Shown: positions 43,457 to 51,706 of the stretch, one piece after another
Numbering within the stretch: the first letter of the stretch is position 1
Layout of the letters: every line of letters begins with the position of its first letter
Origin: Streptomyces cyanogenus
GTDB taxonomy: Bacteria > Actinomycetota > Actinomycetes > Streptomycetales > Streptomycetaceae
Reading direction: 5' to 3'
Length of the DNA: 64,000 nt
Assembly: GCF_017526105.1 (NCBI RefSeq)
Contig: NZ_CP071839.1
Coordinates: 4,908,501-4,972,500, forward strand
The notes under the pieces: model-generated
What the model was told of the DNA's origin: nothing
What the model saw: only the letters and a program-made list of their open reading frames with translations
Database searches by the model: none
Position numbers and translations under genes: made by a program

Positions 43457-44272
43457 GTGGGATCTCTGCGCAATCCGGTCGGGCCGCTTCCCTCCTCCAT
43501 CTACTGGCGTCGGAGGGTCGTACTGCTGTCCGTGGTCGCCCTGTTGGCGCTGGTGATCACGTGGATCGTCACCGCCGGCGGCGGTGACGGCAGGAAGAAC
43601 GCCGACGGGTCCGACGGCAAGAATCCCACCCACACCATCACGCCGGGTCCCGGCTCGTCCGGCCCCGCCATCAGCCAACGCCCGGGCGGCCGCGAGGAGT
43701 CGGGCGGCGGGGACTCCAGCGGCGGCGGCTCCGGTTCCGCCTCCGGTGGCGGCGGCTCGGACGGCTCGACCGACGGCTCCTCGGGATCCGGTTCCGGTGG
43801 CGGCTCGGGTACGGCTGCCGGGGGCGGCGGCGTCGGTACGGGCGACACGCTCCCGGCGTCCTCCTCGCTGCCCGACTGCACCTCGGGCGCGGTCACGTTG
43901 GGCCTGCGCAGCGTGCACAACTCCTACTCGCCGGACCAGACGCCGACCTTCGAACTGAGCGCGAAGAACAGCTCGTCGGCCGACTGCAAGGTGGATCTCG
44001 GTCCGAAGAAGGCGGTGTTGACCATCACGCCGGCGGACGGCGACGACACGTTCTGGTCCTCGGCCGACTGCCCCGAGGGCCCGGGGAGCCTGGTGTTCCG
44101 GGTACCGGCCGGCAAGAGCATCACCTACACCGTGAAGTGGGACCGCACGCCGAGCGCGGCCCACTGCGCGACGCCCTCCGGGGGTTCGGCGAAGCCGGGT
44201 ACGTACCTGCTGGAGGCCAAGGCCCCCGGATTCGGCAAGGCGCAGGCCTCGTTCGTGCTGTCGGCCGACTGA
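43457..44272 (+). CDS. Membrane-anchored protein with Gly/Ser-rich linker and Cys-containing outer domain
   Basis: 271-residue protein. One TM segment (about 19-39, VVLLSVVALLALVITWIVTA) after a short N terminus, then a Ser/Gly/Asp low-complexity linker (about 45-135), then an extracytoplasmic domain with four Cys (DCTSGAV, DCKVDLG, DCPEGPG, HCATP) that probably form two disulphides and resemble an Ig-like/beta-sandwich (V-T-Y-T-V-K-W). GTG at 43457 is selected: TACAGT ends 7 nt upstream and there is no binding site, while the upstream ATG would extend into the mutY promoter region. Function unknown. Confidence 0.8.
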   Translation: MGSLRNPVGPLPSSIYWRRRVVLLSVVALLALVITWIVTAGGGDGRKNADGSDGKNPTHTITPGPGSSGPAISQRPGGREESGGGDSSGGGSGSASGGGGSDGSTDGSSGSGSGGGSGTAAGGGGVGTGDTLPASSSLPDCTSGAVTLGLRSVHNSYSPDQTPTFELSAKNSSSADCKVDLGPKKAVLTITPADGDDTFWSSADCPEGPGSLVFRVPAGKSITYTVKWDRTPSAAHCATPSGGSAKPGTYLLEAKAPGFGKAQASFVLSAD

Positions 44273-44367
44273 GACGGGCGGCGCGGGGAACTGCGCGAAC
44301 GCCCCCACGCACCTCCAGCCGCCGTACGTCCCCCGGCCCCCGAGCTCCTGGGCGGCCCGGCCGAATC

Positions 44368-45492
44368 TCAGACGTAGCGCTCCAGAATCGAGGACTCGGC
44401 CAGCCGGGACAGCCCCTCGCGCACGCTCCGCGCGCGGGCCTCGCCGACCCCGTCCACGGTCTGCAGGTCGTCGACGCTCGCGGCCAGCAGCTTCTGCAGG
44501 CCCCCGAAGTGCTCCACCAGCCGGTCGATGATGGCACCCGGAAGGCGCGGAACCTTGGCCAGCAGCCGGAAGCCCCGCGGGGAGACGGCCGAGTCGAGGG
44601 TCTCGGGAGACCCGGTGTAGCCCAGCGCCCGTGCCACCGTGCCGAGTTCGAGAAGCTCCGCGTGGGTGAGGGCGTCCAGCTCGGCCAGCGCCTCCTCGAC
44701 CGTGCGGGACCGCTTGGCCGTGGGCTCCGGGACGTAGTCCCTCACGACCAGCTCGCGGTCGGGCTCGACGCCGGCGATCAACTCCTCCAGCTGCAGGGCG
44801 AGAAGCCGGCCGTCCGTGCCCAGCTCGACCACGTACTCGGCGATCTCGGTGGCGATCCGGCGGACCATCTCCAGCCGCTGGGCGACCGCCGACACGTCCC
44901 GGACCGTCACCAGGTCCTCGATCTCCAGCGCCGACAGCGTGCCCGCGACCTCGTCCAGCCGGAGCTTGTACCGCTCCAGGGTGGCCAGCGCCTGGTTCGC
45001 GCGGGACAGGATCGCCGCCGAGTCCTCCAGCACGCGCCGCTGACCGTCCACGTACAGGGCGATCAGCCGCATCGACTGGGAGACCGAGACGACCGGGAAG
45101 CCGACCTGCTTCGAGACGCGGTCCGCCGTGCGGTGCCGTGTGCCCGTCTCCTCCGTCGGGATCGTCGGGTCCGGCACCAGCTGCACACCCGCGCGCAGGA
45201 TCTTCGACAGGTCCGACGACAGCACGATGCCGCCGTCCAGCTTGCACAGCTCCCGCAGCCGGGTGGCGGTGAACTCCACGTCCAGCACGAAGCCGCCCGT
45301 GCACATCGCCTCGACCGTCTTGTCGGAGCCGAGCACGATGAGCCCGCCGGTGTTGCCGCGCAGGACCCGCTCCAAGCCGTCACGCAGCGCCGTACCAGGT
45401 GCCACGGCGCTCAGCGAGGCGCGCATCAGGCCATCGGAACCGGCACTCCCACCGGACTTTCCGGGAGCTGCTGCCCGGTCGTTGGCTGCCAC
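44368..45492 (-). CDS. disA: Diadenylate cyclase DisA (c-di-AMP synthase, DNA integrity scanning)
   Basis: 374 residues, same as S. coelicolor DisA. N-terminal DAC domain: GGLIVLGSDKTVEAM, LDGGIVLSSDLSKIL (the usual D-G-A is D-G-G here), and GTRHRTADRVSKQVG with the R-H-R catalytic motif. Central linker helices and a C-terminal HhH DNA-binding region (LQTVDGVGEARARSVREGLSRLAE). GTG at 45492 has GGAGGAG 6 nt upstream. It makes cyclic di-AMP, which controls potassium transport and cell-wall-lytic genes in Streptomyces. Downstream of radA in the same direction, conserved in Mycobacterium. Confidence 0.96.
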   Translation of the reverse strand: MAANDRAAAPGKSGGSAGSDGLMRASLSAVAPGTALRDGLERVLRGNTGGLIVLGSDKTVEAMCTGGFVLDVEFTATRLRELCKLDGGIVLSSDLSKILRAGVQLVPDPTIPTEETGTRHRTADRVSKQVGFPVVSVSQSMRLIALYVDGQRRVLEDSAAILSRANQALATLERYKLRLDEVAGTLSALEIEDLVTVRDVSAVAQRLEMVRRIATEIAEYVVELGTDGRLLALQLEELIAGVEPDRELVVRDYVPEPTAKRSRTVEEALAELDALTHAELLELGTVARALGYTGSPETLDSAVSPRGFRLLAKVPRLPGAIIDRLVEHFGGLQKLLAASVDDLQTVDGVGEARARSVREGLSRLAESSILERYV

Positions 45493-45572
45493 TGCACTCC
45501 TCCGGTCGCAGGTTCTGACGCGCCCCCCTCCCCGCACTCGGTTCGTACGGACGGGCGAGACCAGGGCAAAGT

Positions 45573-46982
45573 CTACCGGCGCTCCTCCGCCTCCCGTGGG
45601 GCCTCTCGGCGACGGGTGCGCGGCAGGACCCGGAGCGCGTCCCCCATGTCGGCGACTTCCAGGACCTTCATGCCGTGCGGCACCTTCCCCGGATCGGTCG
45701 GTACGAGCGCGTGCGTGAAGCCCAGCCGGTGCGCCTCGGCGAGCCTGCGCTGCACGCCCGTGACCCGTCTGACCTCGCCCGCGAGCCCCACCTCGCCGAT
45801 CGCCACCAGGTTCTTCGGCAGCGGGGTGTCGCTGGCGGCGGAGGCCAGGGCGAGCGCGATCGCGAGATCGGCGGCCGGCTCCGACAGCTTCACCCCGCCG
45901 ACCGTCGCCGAGTAGATGTCCCGCTTGCCGAGCGCGCTGATCCGGCCGCGCTGCTCCAGGACGGCCAGCATCATCGAGACGCGGGAGGTCTCCAGGCCGG
46001 ACGTCGTACGGCGCGGGGAGGGGATCTGGGAGTCGACGGTCAGCGCCTGCACCTCGGCCACCAGCGGACGGCGGCCCTCCAGGGTGACGGTCAGGCAGGT
46101 GCCCGGGACCGGCTCGGCGCGGCGGGTCAGGAACAGGCCGCTGGGATCGGCGAGGCCCGTGATGCCCTCGTCGTGCAGCTCGAAGCAGCCGACCTCGTCC
46201 GTCGCCCCGTAGCGGTTCTTCACGCCCCGCACCAGGCGCAGGCGCGCGTGCCGGTCGCCCTCGAAGTGCAGGACCACGTCGACCAGGTGCTCCAGCAGGC
46301 GGGGACCGGCGATCGCGCCGTCCTTGGTGACGTGGCCCACCAGGAGGGTGGACATGCCGCGCTCCTTCGAGGCCCGGATCAGGGCGCCCGCCACCTCCCT
46401 CACCTGGGCCATGCCGCCGGGCGCGCCCTCGATCTCCGGGGAGGCGACCGTCTGCACCGAGTCCAGGATCAGCAGGGACGGCTTCACCTCGTCCAGGTGG
46501 CCCAGGACCGCGGACAGGTCGGTCTCGGCGGCCAGGTAGAGGTGGTCGTCGAGGGCGCCGATGCGGTCGGCGCGCAGCCGCACCTGGCTCGCCGACTCCT
46601 CACCGGTCACATAGAGGGTGCGGTGCTCGGCGCTCGCCGACTTGGCGGCCACGTCCAGCAGCAGGGTGGACTTGCCGACGCCCGGCTCGCCCGCGAGCAG
46701 GGCGACCGCGCCCGGCACCAGACCGCCGCCGAGCACCCGGTCCAGCTCGGGCACGCCGGTCGAGCGGGCGGTGGCCTGCCGGCCGTCTACCTGGCCGATG
46801 GGCAGCGCGGAGGCGGAGACACGGCCCGGAGCCGTCGTACGGACCGCGGGCGCGCCGTACTCCTCGACCGTGCCCCAGGCCTGGCATTCCGGGCAGCGGC
46901 CGAGCCACTTGGCCGTCTGCCAGCCGCACTCGGTGCAGCGGTAGGACGGGCGGTCCTTGGTGGTCTTGGTACGGGCAGCCAT
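45573..46982 (-). CDS. radA: DNA repair protein RadA
   Basis: 469-residue RecA-related branch-migration helicase. N-terminal C4 zinc finger: C-T-E-C (15-18) and C-P-E-C after GWQTAKWLGR. RecA core Walker A GEPGVGKST near 98, VTGEESASQVRLRADRIG, and the RadA motif KNRYGATDEVG (KNRFG class). C-terminal Lon-protease-like domain with SVGGVKLSEPAADLAIALALAS and IGEVGLAGEVRRV. TACGGT on the minus strand ends 6 nt before the ATG, no binding site. 80 nt upstream of disA and probably co-transcribed. Confidence 0.96.
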   Translation of the reverse strand: MAARTKTTKDRPSYRCTECGWQTAKWLGRCPECQAWGTVEEYGAPAVRTTAPGRVSASALPIGQVDGRQATARSTGVPELDRVLGGGLVPGAVALLAGEPGVGKSTLLLDVAAKSASAEHRTLYVTGEESASQVRLRADRIGALDDHLYLAAETDLSAVLGHLDEVKPSLLILDSVQTVASPEIEGAPGGMAQVREVAGALIRASKERGMSTLLVGHVTKDGAIAGPRLLEHLVDVVLHFEGDRHARLRLVRGVKNRYGATDEVGCFELHDEGITGLADPSGLFLTRRAEPVPGTCLTVTLEGRRPLVAEVQALTVDSQIPSPRRTTSGLETSRVSMMLAVLEQRGRISALGKRDIYSATVGGVKLSEPAADLAIALALASAASDTPLPKNLVAIGEVGLAGEVRRVTGVQRRLAEAHRLGFTHALVPTDPGKVPHGMKVLEVADMGDALRVLPRTRRREAPREAEERR

Positions 46983-47200
46983 GCGGAAACCGTAGCCCGC
47001 GGCACTGACAACGCGCCCGGGAGCCGGGTACGAAGGGCCGGGGAGCACGGACGGGCGGTGCCTGACGGGCCATCGCCCACCGGGATCCAGCCGCGGAACG
47101 AAGGGCTCCTGTCCCCTTATGAGGGATCGTTTCACCCGTACGGATTAAAAGTGCTCAAGGTTCCAGAACGGGCACTCCGCCGCCGCCTACGGTCGCACGG

Positions 47201-48913
47201 GTGATGAGCAGCAGTCCGGAGACCACGACCCGCACGACCGGCGCGCACCGGGCGCACCGCGAGACGCGTGAAGCGCGGGAAGCGCGGCGTGCAGAGCGAG
47301 AGGCGCGCGACCGTGCCGCCGCGCGCACCGTCGCCCAGCGCACGCCGGCGCGCTACGAGCCGCACCTGGACGGCCTGTTCACCTACTGCCTGTCGGTCCT
47401 GTGCGACCACGACACGGCCACCGCCGCCCTCGGTGACGTCCTCGCCCTGGCCGAGCGGCGCGGCCACCGGCTCCCGGTGGCCGCCGGCGACCGCAGGGCC
47501 TGGCTGTACGCCCTGGCCCGCTGGGCCTGCCTGCGGAAACTGGCCGAGGCCAAGCAGAAACGTCAGGCCACGCACGCGGCGGGCCGCGGCGGAGCCGGGA
47601 AAGCGGTCCCGGGCCCGCCCGTCGCACCGGACGTCCAGGAGGAGCGGCGCCGCGAACTCGCCCTGCTGGCATGGCCGGAGGCGGCCGGTACGACGCCCGA
47701 GCAGCGCGAGGCGCTGGAACTCGCCGTACGGCACCACCTCGCCACGCCCGAGGTCGCCGCCGTCCTCGGCATGGAGCCCGCCGCCGCGCGCGAGCTGCTC
47801 GCCTCCGCCGCCTGTGAGGTCGAACGGACCCGCGCGGCCCTCGCCGTCGTCCACACGGGCGGCTGTCCGGGTGTGGCCCACCTCACCGGCGACAGCCGGC
47901 TGGTCCTCAGCACGGCCCTGCGCCGGGAGCTGGTCCGGCACGTCGACGACTGCCCGCGCTGCCGGCGCACCGCCGAGCGCGCCGCCTCCGGCCACTGGCC
48001 CGGCGCCACGGTCACCCCCGCCGAGCTGCCCGTCCTGGAGGCCCCGCGCGCGGCCCTCCACATGGCCCTGGCCCACCACCCGCGCGCGCGGGGCGCGGCC
48101 GTACCCCGCTTCGACCGGCGTGGCTTCCCGATGGACCCCAAGGACCGCGCGGCCCGCCGGGACCGGCTCCGCGCGCGGGCCGTCACGACGACGGTCGTGG
48201 CCACGGTGGTCGCCGCGCCGGTGCTCGCGCTGTGGGCCGCCTACCGGGGCGGGCCGGCCGGGGACGACGGTCACTCCGCGACCGCGCGCGAGGCGCAGGG
48301 CCCCGACGCGCTGGGCAGCGACACGGCCGGCGGCTACGAGAACGCGGGGAACGCCAGCCTGAAGCCGGGTGCCCGGATCGGCAAGGACGGCAAGGCGGAC
48401 GTCTCGGTGGAGGTCGTCAGCGTCGGCGGCAGGGGCGGGCAGGGGGCGGGGCAGCTGGCCGTCGGCGCCGCCAATGACGGCGACACGACGCTGATCACCC
48501 TCACGGCGTCCGGGGCGTCCGAGGTCCGCTGGTCGGTGACCACGTCGGCCGAGTGGCTCTACTTCAGCCGGTCCTCGGGAACCCTCCGGCCGGGGCAGAC
48601 GTTGACGGTCAAGGTGTACGTCGATCACCTGCGCGAGCCGTCCGGTCACTGGCACGCACGCGTGGCCGTGGCACCGGCGGGCGCGGTGGTCACCATCGAC
48701 GGCTACGGCACGGCTCCCACCCGCCCCACCTCCCGCCCGACCGCCATGCCCCCTTCGACCGCGCCCAGCGCGCCCCCCACAGCCCCGCCGACCACCCAGT
48801 CCCCACCGTCCACGGATCCCACCCCGCCCCCGCCGACCCCGTCTCCCACGGCCTCCGAGCCGCCCGCACCCACCCCGAGCACCCCAGAAACCCCAAGCCC
48901 GTCGAACAGCTAG
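47201..48913 (+). CDS. ECF-sigma-like / ZAS-motif / TM / BACON-like fusion protein
   Basis: 570-residue protein with an unusual order. Residues 1-50: basic, Arg/Ala-rich. About 54-120: degenerate sigma-2-like (LDGLFTYCLSVLCDHDTATA, RRAWLYALARWACLRKL). About 160-215: sigma-4-like helix-turn-helix (TPEQREALELAVRHHLATPEVAAVLGMEPAAARELL, key residues only). Residues 247-254: H-V-D-D-C-P-R-C, the zinc anti-sigma H-x3-C-x2-C pattern. TM 328-348. Outside: beta-rich BACON-like domain with WLYFSRSSGTLRPGQ about 470, then a Pro/Thr tail. GTG start has TACGGT 7 nt before it and no binding site. Divergent from radA. Confidence 0.8.
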   Translation: MMSSSPETTTRTTGAHRAHRETREAREARRAEREARDRAAARTVAQRTPARYEPHLDGLFTYCLSVLCDHDTATAALGDVLALAERRGHRLPVAAGDRRAWLYALARWACLRKLAEAKQKRQATHAAGRGGAGKAVPGPPVAPDVQEERRRELALLAWPEAAGTTPEQREALELAVRHHLATPEVAAVLGMEPAAARELLASAACEVERTRAALAVVHTGGCPGVAHLTGDSRLVLSTALRRELVRHVDDCPRCRRTAERAASGHWPGATVTPAELPVLEAPRAALHMALAHHPRARGAAVPRFDRRGFPMDPKDRAARRDRLRARAVTTTVVATVVAAPVLALWAAYRGGPAGDDGHSATAREAQGPDALGSDTAGGYENAGNASLKPGARIGKDGKADVSVEVVSVGGRGGQGAGQLAVGAANDGDTTLITLTASGASEVRWSVTTSAEWLYFSRSSGTLRPGQTLTVKVYVDHLREPSGHWHARVAVAPAGAVVTIDGYGTAPTRPTSRPTAMPPSTAPSAPPTAPPTTQSPPSTDPTPPPPTPSPTASEPPAPTPSTPETPSPSNS

Positions 48914-48993
48914 GCCCCGCTCCAGCACCACGCTCCCACCGACGGCCTTCCCGGGGGGCGCGGACGGTCGGGTGCCGGGGGTTGGTCGGCCGG

Positions 48994-49398
48994 GTGGGTG
49001 GGTGCTGTCAGCTCTCTGCCGTGTGGTGGACGGTGGCCGGTGTGGGAGCTGCTCGGCCGGGCGGGAATCCGGTCAGCCAGGTGGGTGGGTGCCGTCAGCC
49101 CTCTGCCCTGTGGTGGACGGTGGCCGGTGTGGGAACTGCTCAGCCCGGGCTGGAGGCTGGTCGGCCGGGGCGGGTGGGCTTCCGTCAGCCTCGGTCGCGT
49201 GGCTGGGCGGGGCGTCGGGGCGGGAGGCTGGTCGGCCGAGCCTGCCTCTGTCGGGTAGTGGCCGGTGCCGGTGTGGGAGCTGCTCGGCCGGGCGGGAATC
49301 CGGTCAGCCAGGTGGGTGGGTGCCGTCAGCCCTCTGCCCTGTGGTGGACGGTGGCCGGTGTGGGAGCTGCTCAGCCGGGGCGGGAATCCGGTCAGCCA
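48994..49398. repeat. Imperfect 87-bp repeats in gene-free DNA
   Basis: Copies begin at 48994, 49081 and 49312 (GTGGGTGGGTGCYGTCAGC at the start, TGTGGTGGACGGTGGCCGG in the middle), with a partial copy from about 49270. The stretch 49039-49132 recurs almost unchanged at 49270-49363. The region 48914-49735 (822 nt) has open frames by GC bias only; none has a binding site or known domain. Likely intergenic repeat expansion. Confidence 0.7.
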
Positions 49399-49559
49399 GG
49401 GGGATCGGTGCCTGCCAGCCGCTCGTCGGGGGGTGGCCGGATGCCGGGGCGGGAGGGGCCTGGGCGGCCGCCGGCGGGGTCTGGGCCAGGCGGCGGCGAT
49501 TGTGGGCGGGGGAGCCTTTCGGGCGGGCGGGTCGGGCGGCCCGCCCCCACACGGAGCCC

Positions 49560-49700
49560 ATTCCGCAGGCGGCCCGTTCCGCAGGCGTCCCGCCTCCGCG
49601 GGCGTCCCGCTTCCTCAGGGGGCCCACTCCGCAGGCGTCCCGCCCCGCAGGCGGCTTGCTCCGCGGGGCCCCGGCTGCCGGGGCCCCGGGGGGGTCGGCG
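49560..49700. repeat. Short GC-rich repeats with CCGCAGGCGTCCC units
   Basis: CCGCAGGCGTCCCGC and its variants (CCGCAGGCGGC, CTCCGCAGGCGTC) recur about every 18-24 nt, ending with a GGGGCCCC-type palindrome cluster at about 49670-49695 (GGGGCCCCGGCTGCCGGGGC). The latter may act as terminator for the reverse-strand gene on the right. Confidence 0.55.
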
Positions 49701-49735
49701 ATGAGCCCCGGGGTGGTGCCCTGTGGTGAGGCCTG

Positions 49736-50575
49736 TCAGGGGGCGGGGTCGGCCGGGTGGGGGGCCAGGAGGGGGAGTTGGGATGCCAGGCGCTGTTCGC
49801 AGAGCTCGACCAGGCGGTCGTAGCCGGCCTTGCCCATCAGTTCCGTCAGCTCGGCCCGGTAGGAGACGTACACCGGCTCACCCGCGCCGTGCGCCGACGT
49901 GGCCGAGGTGCACCACCAGTGCAGGTCGTGCCCGCCCGGCCCCCAGCCCCGGCGGTCGTACTCCCCGATCGACACCTGCAGCACCCGCGTGTCGTCCGGC
50001 CGGTCGATCCAGTCGTACGTCCGCCGGATCGGCAGCTGCCAGCACACGTCCGGCTTGGTCTCCAGCGGCTCGCGCCCCTCCTTCAGCGCCAGGATGTGCA
50101 GCGAGCAGCCCGCCCCGCCCGGGAAGCCGGGCCGGTTCTGGAAGATGCACGACCCCTGGAAGGGCCGCGTCTGCCGGGAGCCGTCCTCGTCCTCGGAGAC
50201 CCACCCGGTGCGCGTGCCCTCGGCATGGTGCTGCCAGATCTCCGGCGTGAGCCGCGCCACATGCTCGGCGACCCGCTTCTCGTCGTCCTCGTCGGAGAAG
50301 TGCGCCCCCAGCGTGCAGCACCCGTCGTCCGCGCGCCCCGCCTGAATGCCCTGGCAGCCACTGCCGAAGATGCAGTTCCAGCGAGAGGTCAGCCATGTCA
50401 GATCGCAGCGGAACACCTGCTCGTCGTCCGCCGGATCGGGAAACTCCACCCAGGCGCGGGCGAAGTCGAGCCCCTTCTCGTCGCTCATCTTCGCCTCCTT
50501 GGCAGCTTTGGCGGACTTGTGAGCTTTGTCCGCCTTGTCGACCTTGCCGACCTTCGCCTTTTTCGTCTTTGGCAC
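49736..50575 (-). CDS. Cys-rich hypothetical protein with Lys-rich N terminus
   Basis: 279-residue protein. Residues 1-30 are Lys/Ala-rich (MPKTKKAKVGKVDKADKAHK), then a domain with about ten cysteines, including C-x13-C in RCDLTWLTSRWNCIFGSGC and DDGCCTLGAHFSD, GSCIFQ, GAGCSLH, PDVCWQL and WWCTS. The pattern recalls YkgJ/DUF3109-type metal-chelating domains, which I cannot confirm. GTG at 50575 has TACCCT 6 nt upstream on its strand, a leaderless pattern; ATG at 50488 is an alternative start after the Lys-rich part. It is divergent from ppx, 71 nt apart. Confidence 0.75.
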   Translation of the reverse strand: MPKTKKAKVGKVDKADKAHKSAKAAKEAKMSDEKGLDFARAWVEFPDPADDEQVFRCDLTWLTSRWNCIFGSGCQGIQAGRADDGCCTLGAHFSDEDDEKRVAEHVARLTPEIWQHHAEGTRTGWVSEDEDGSRQTRPFQGSCIFQNRPGFPGGAGCSLHILALKEGREPLETKPDVCWQLPIRRTYDWIDRPDDTRVLQVSIGEYDRRGWGPGGHDLHWWCTSATSAHGAGEPVYVSYRAELTELMGKAGYDRLVELCEQRLASQLPLLAPHPADPAP

Positions 50576-50646
50576 CCGTCCAGGGTAAGTGGCCGGGCAC
50601 CGCTCCGGGGACCGAGCACGGACGTTCTGGCAGTAGCGTTCCGTAC

Positions 50647-51579
50647 ATGAGACTAGGTGTCCTGGACGTGGGTTCGAACACGGTGCATCTGCTGGTGGTC
50701 GACGCCCATCCCGGCGCGCGCCCGCTGCCCGCGCACTCGCACAAGGTCGAACTTCGGCTCGCCCAGCTCCTCGACGACAGCGGTGCCATAGGCGACGAAG
50801 GCATCGACAAGCTGATCGCCGTCGTACAGGACGCGCTCCAGGCCGCCGAGGACAAGGGCGTCGAGGACCTGCTGCCGTTCGCGACCTCCGCCGTCCGCGA
50901 GGCCACCAACGCCGACGACGTCCTCGCGCGCGTGGCCGAGGAGACCGGCGTACGGCTCCAGGTGCTCACCGGCGAGGAGGAGGCCCGGCTCACCTTCCTC
51001 GCCGTCCGCCGCTGGTTCGGCTGGTCCGCCGGCAAGCTCCTGGTCCTGGACATCGGCGGCGGCTCCCTGGAGATCGCCTACGGCATGGACGAGGAGCCGG
51101 ACGCGGCGGTCTCCCTGCCGCTCGGCGCCGGCCGCCTCACCGCCGGCTGGCTGCCCGGTGACCCGCCCGCCCCCGAGGACGTCCGCGTCCTGCGCCGGCA
51201 CGTCCGCACGGAGATCGCCCGCACGGTCGGCGAATTCAGCCGCATCGGCGCCCCCGACCACGTGGTCGCCACCTCCAAGACCTTCAAGCAGCTCGCCCGC
51301 ATCGCCGGCGCCGCCCGCAGCGCCGAGGGCCTCTACGTCCAGCGGGAACTCAAGCGCGAGTCCCTGGAGGCCTGGGTCCCGCGCCTGGCCGGCATGACGA
51401 CCGACCAGCGCGCCGAACTCCCCGGCGTCTCGGACGGCAGGGCCGGCCAGCTCGTCGCGGGCGCCCTGGTCGCCGAGGGCGCGATGGACCTGTTCGGCGT
51501 GGAAAGCCTGGAGATCTGCCCCTGGGCCCTGAGAGAGGGCGTGATCCTACGGCGCCTCGACCACATGGGCTCGGATTAG
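50647..51579 (+). CDS. Ppx/GppA family exopolyphosphatase / ppGpp phosphatase
   Basis: 310-residue actin-like phosphatase (short actinobacterial form, like Rv0496/Rv1026). Motifs: LGVLDVGSNTVHLLVVD (phosphate 1), ATSAVREATN, LTGEEEARL, VLDIGGGSLEIAYG (phosphate 2) and VATSKTFKQLARIAG. It hydrolyses inorganic polyphosphate or pppGpp; the short form may act with low activity. No binding site; TAGCGT ends 7 nt before the ATG, suggesting a leaderless mRNA. Confidence 0.93.
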   Translation: MRLGVLDVGSNTVHLLVVDAHPGARPLPAHSHKVELRLAQLLDDSGAIGDEGIDKLIAVVQDALQAAEDKGVEDLLPFATSAVREATNADDVLARVAEETGVRLQVLTGEEEARLTFLAVRRWFGWSAGKLLVLDIGGGSLEIAYGMDEEPDAAVSLPLGAGRLTAGWLPGDPPAPEDVRVLRRHVRTEIARTVGEFSRIGAPDHVVATSKTFKQLARIAGAARSAEGLYVQRELKRESLEAWVPRLAGMTTDQRAELPGVSDGRAGQLVAGALVAEGAMDLFGVESLEICPWALREGVILRRLDHMGSD

Positions 51580-51706
51580 CGCACCGAAGGGGCGGGGGGA
51601 ACCGCGCGATCAACCACGACGGCGCCCCGCCCGCCCGGATGGCAAACCTCACAACGGCGAATAGCCACCCAACACCCTCACCACCCGACGCCGTAAGGTG
51701 ACGGAC

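Noticed and set aside
47155..48931. Minus-strand 599-residue Gly/Arg-rich frame opposite the BACON fusion gene
   Set aside because: Composition is a shadow of the coding strand; the plus-strand frame has real domains and a promoter.
48553..49704. Open frames of 150-383 residues over the repeat region
   Set aside because: Gly/Trp/Arg-rich, no binding site, overlap the BACON gene in another frame or simply follow the repeats; considered non-coding.
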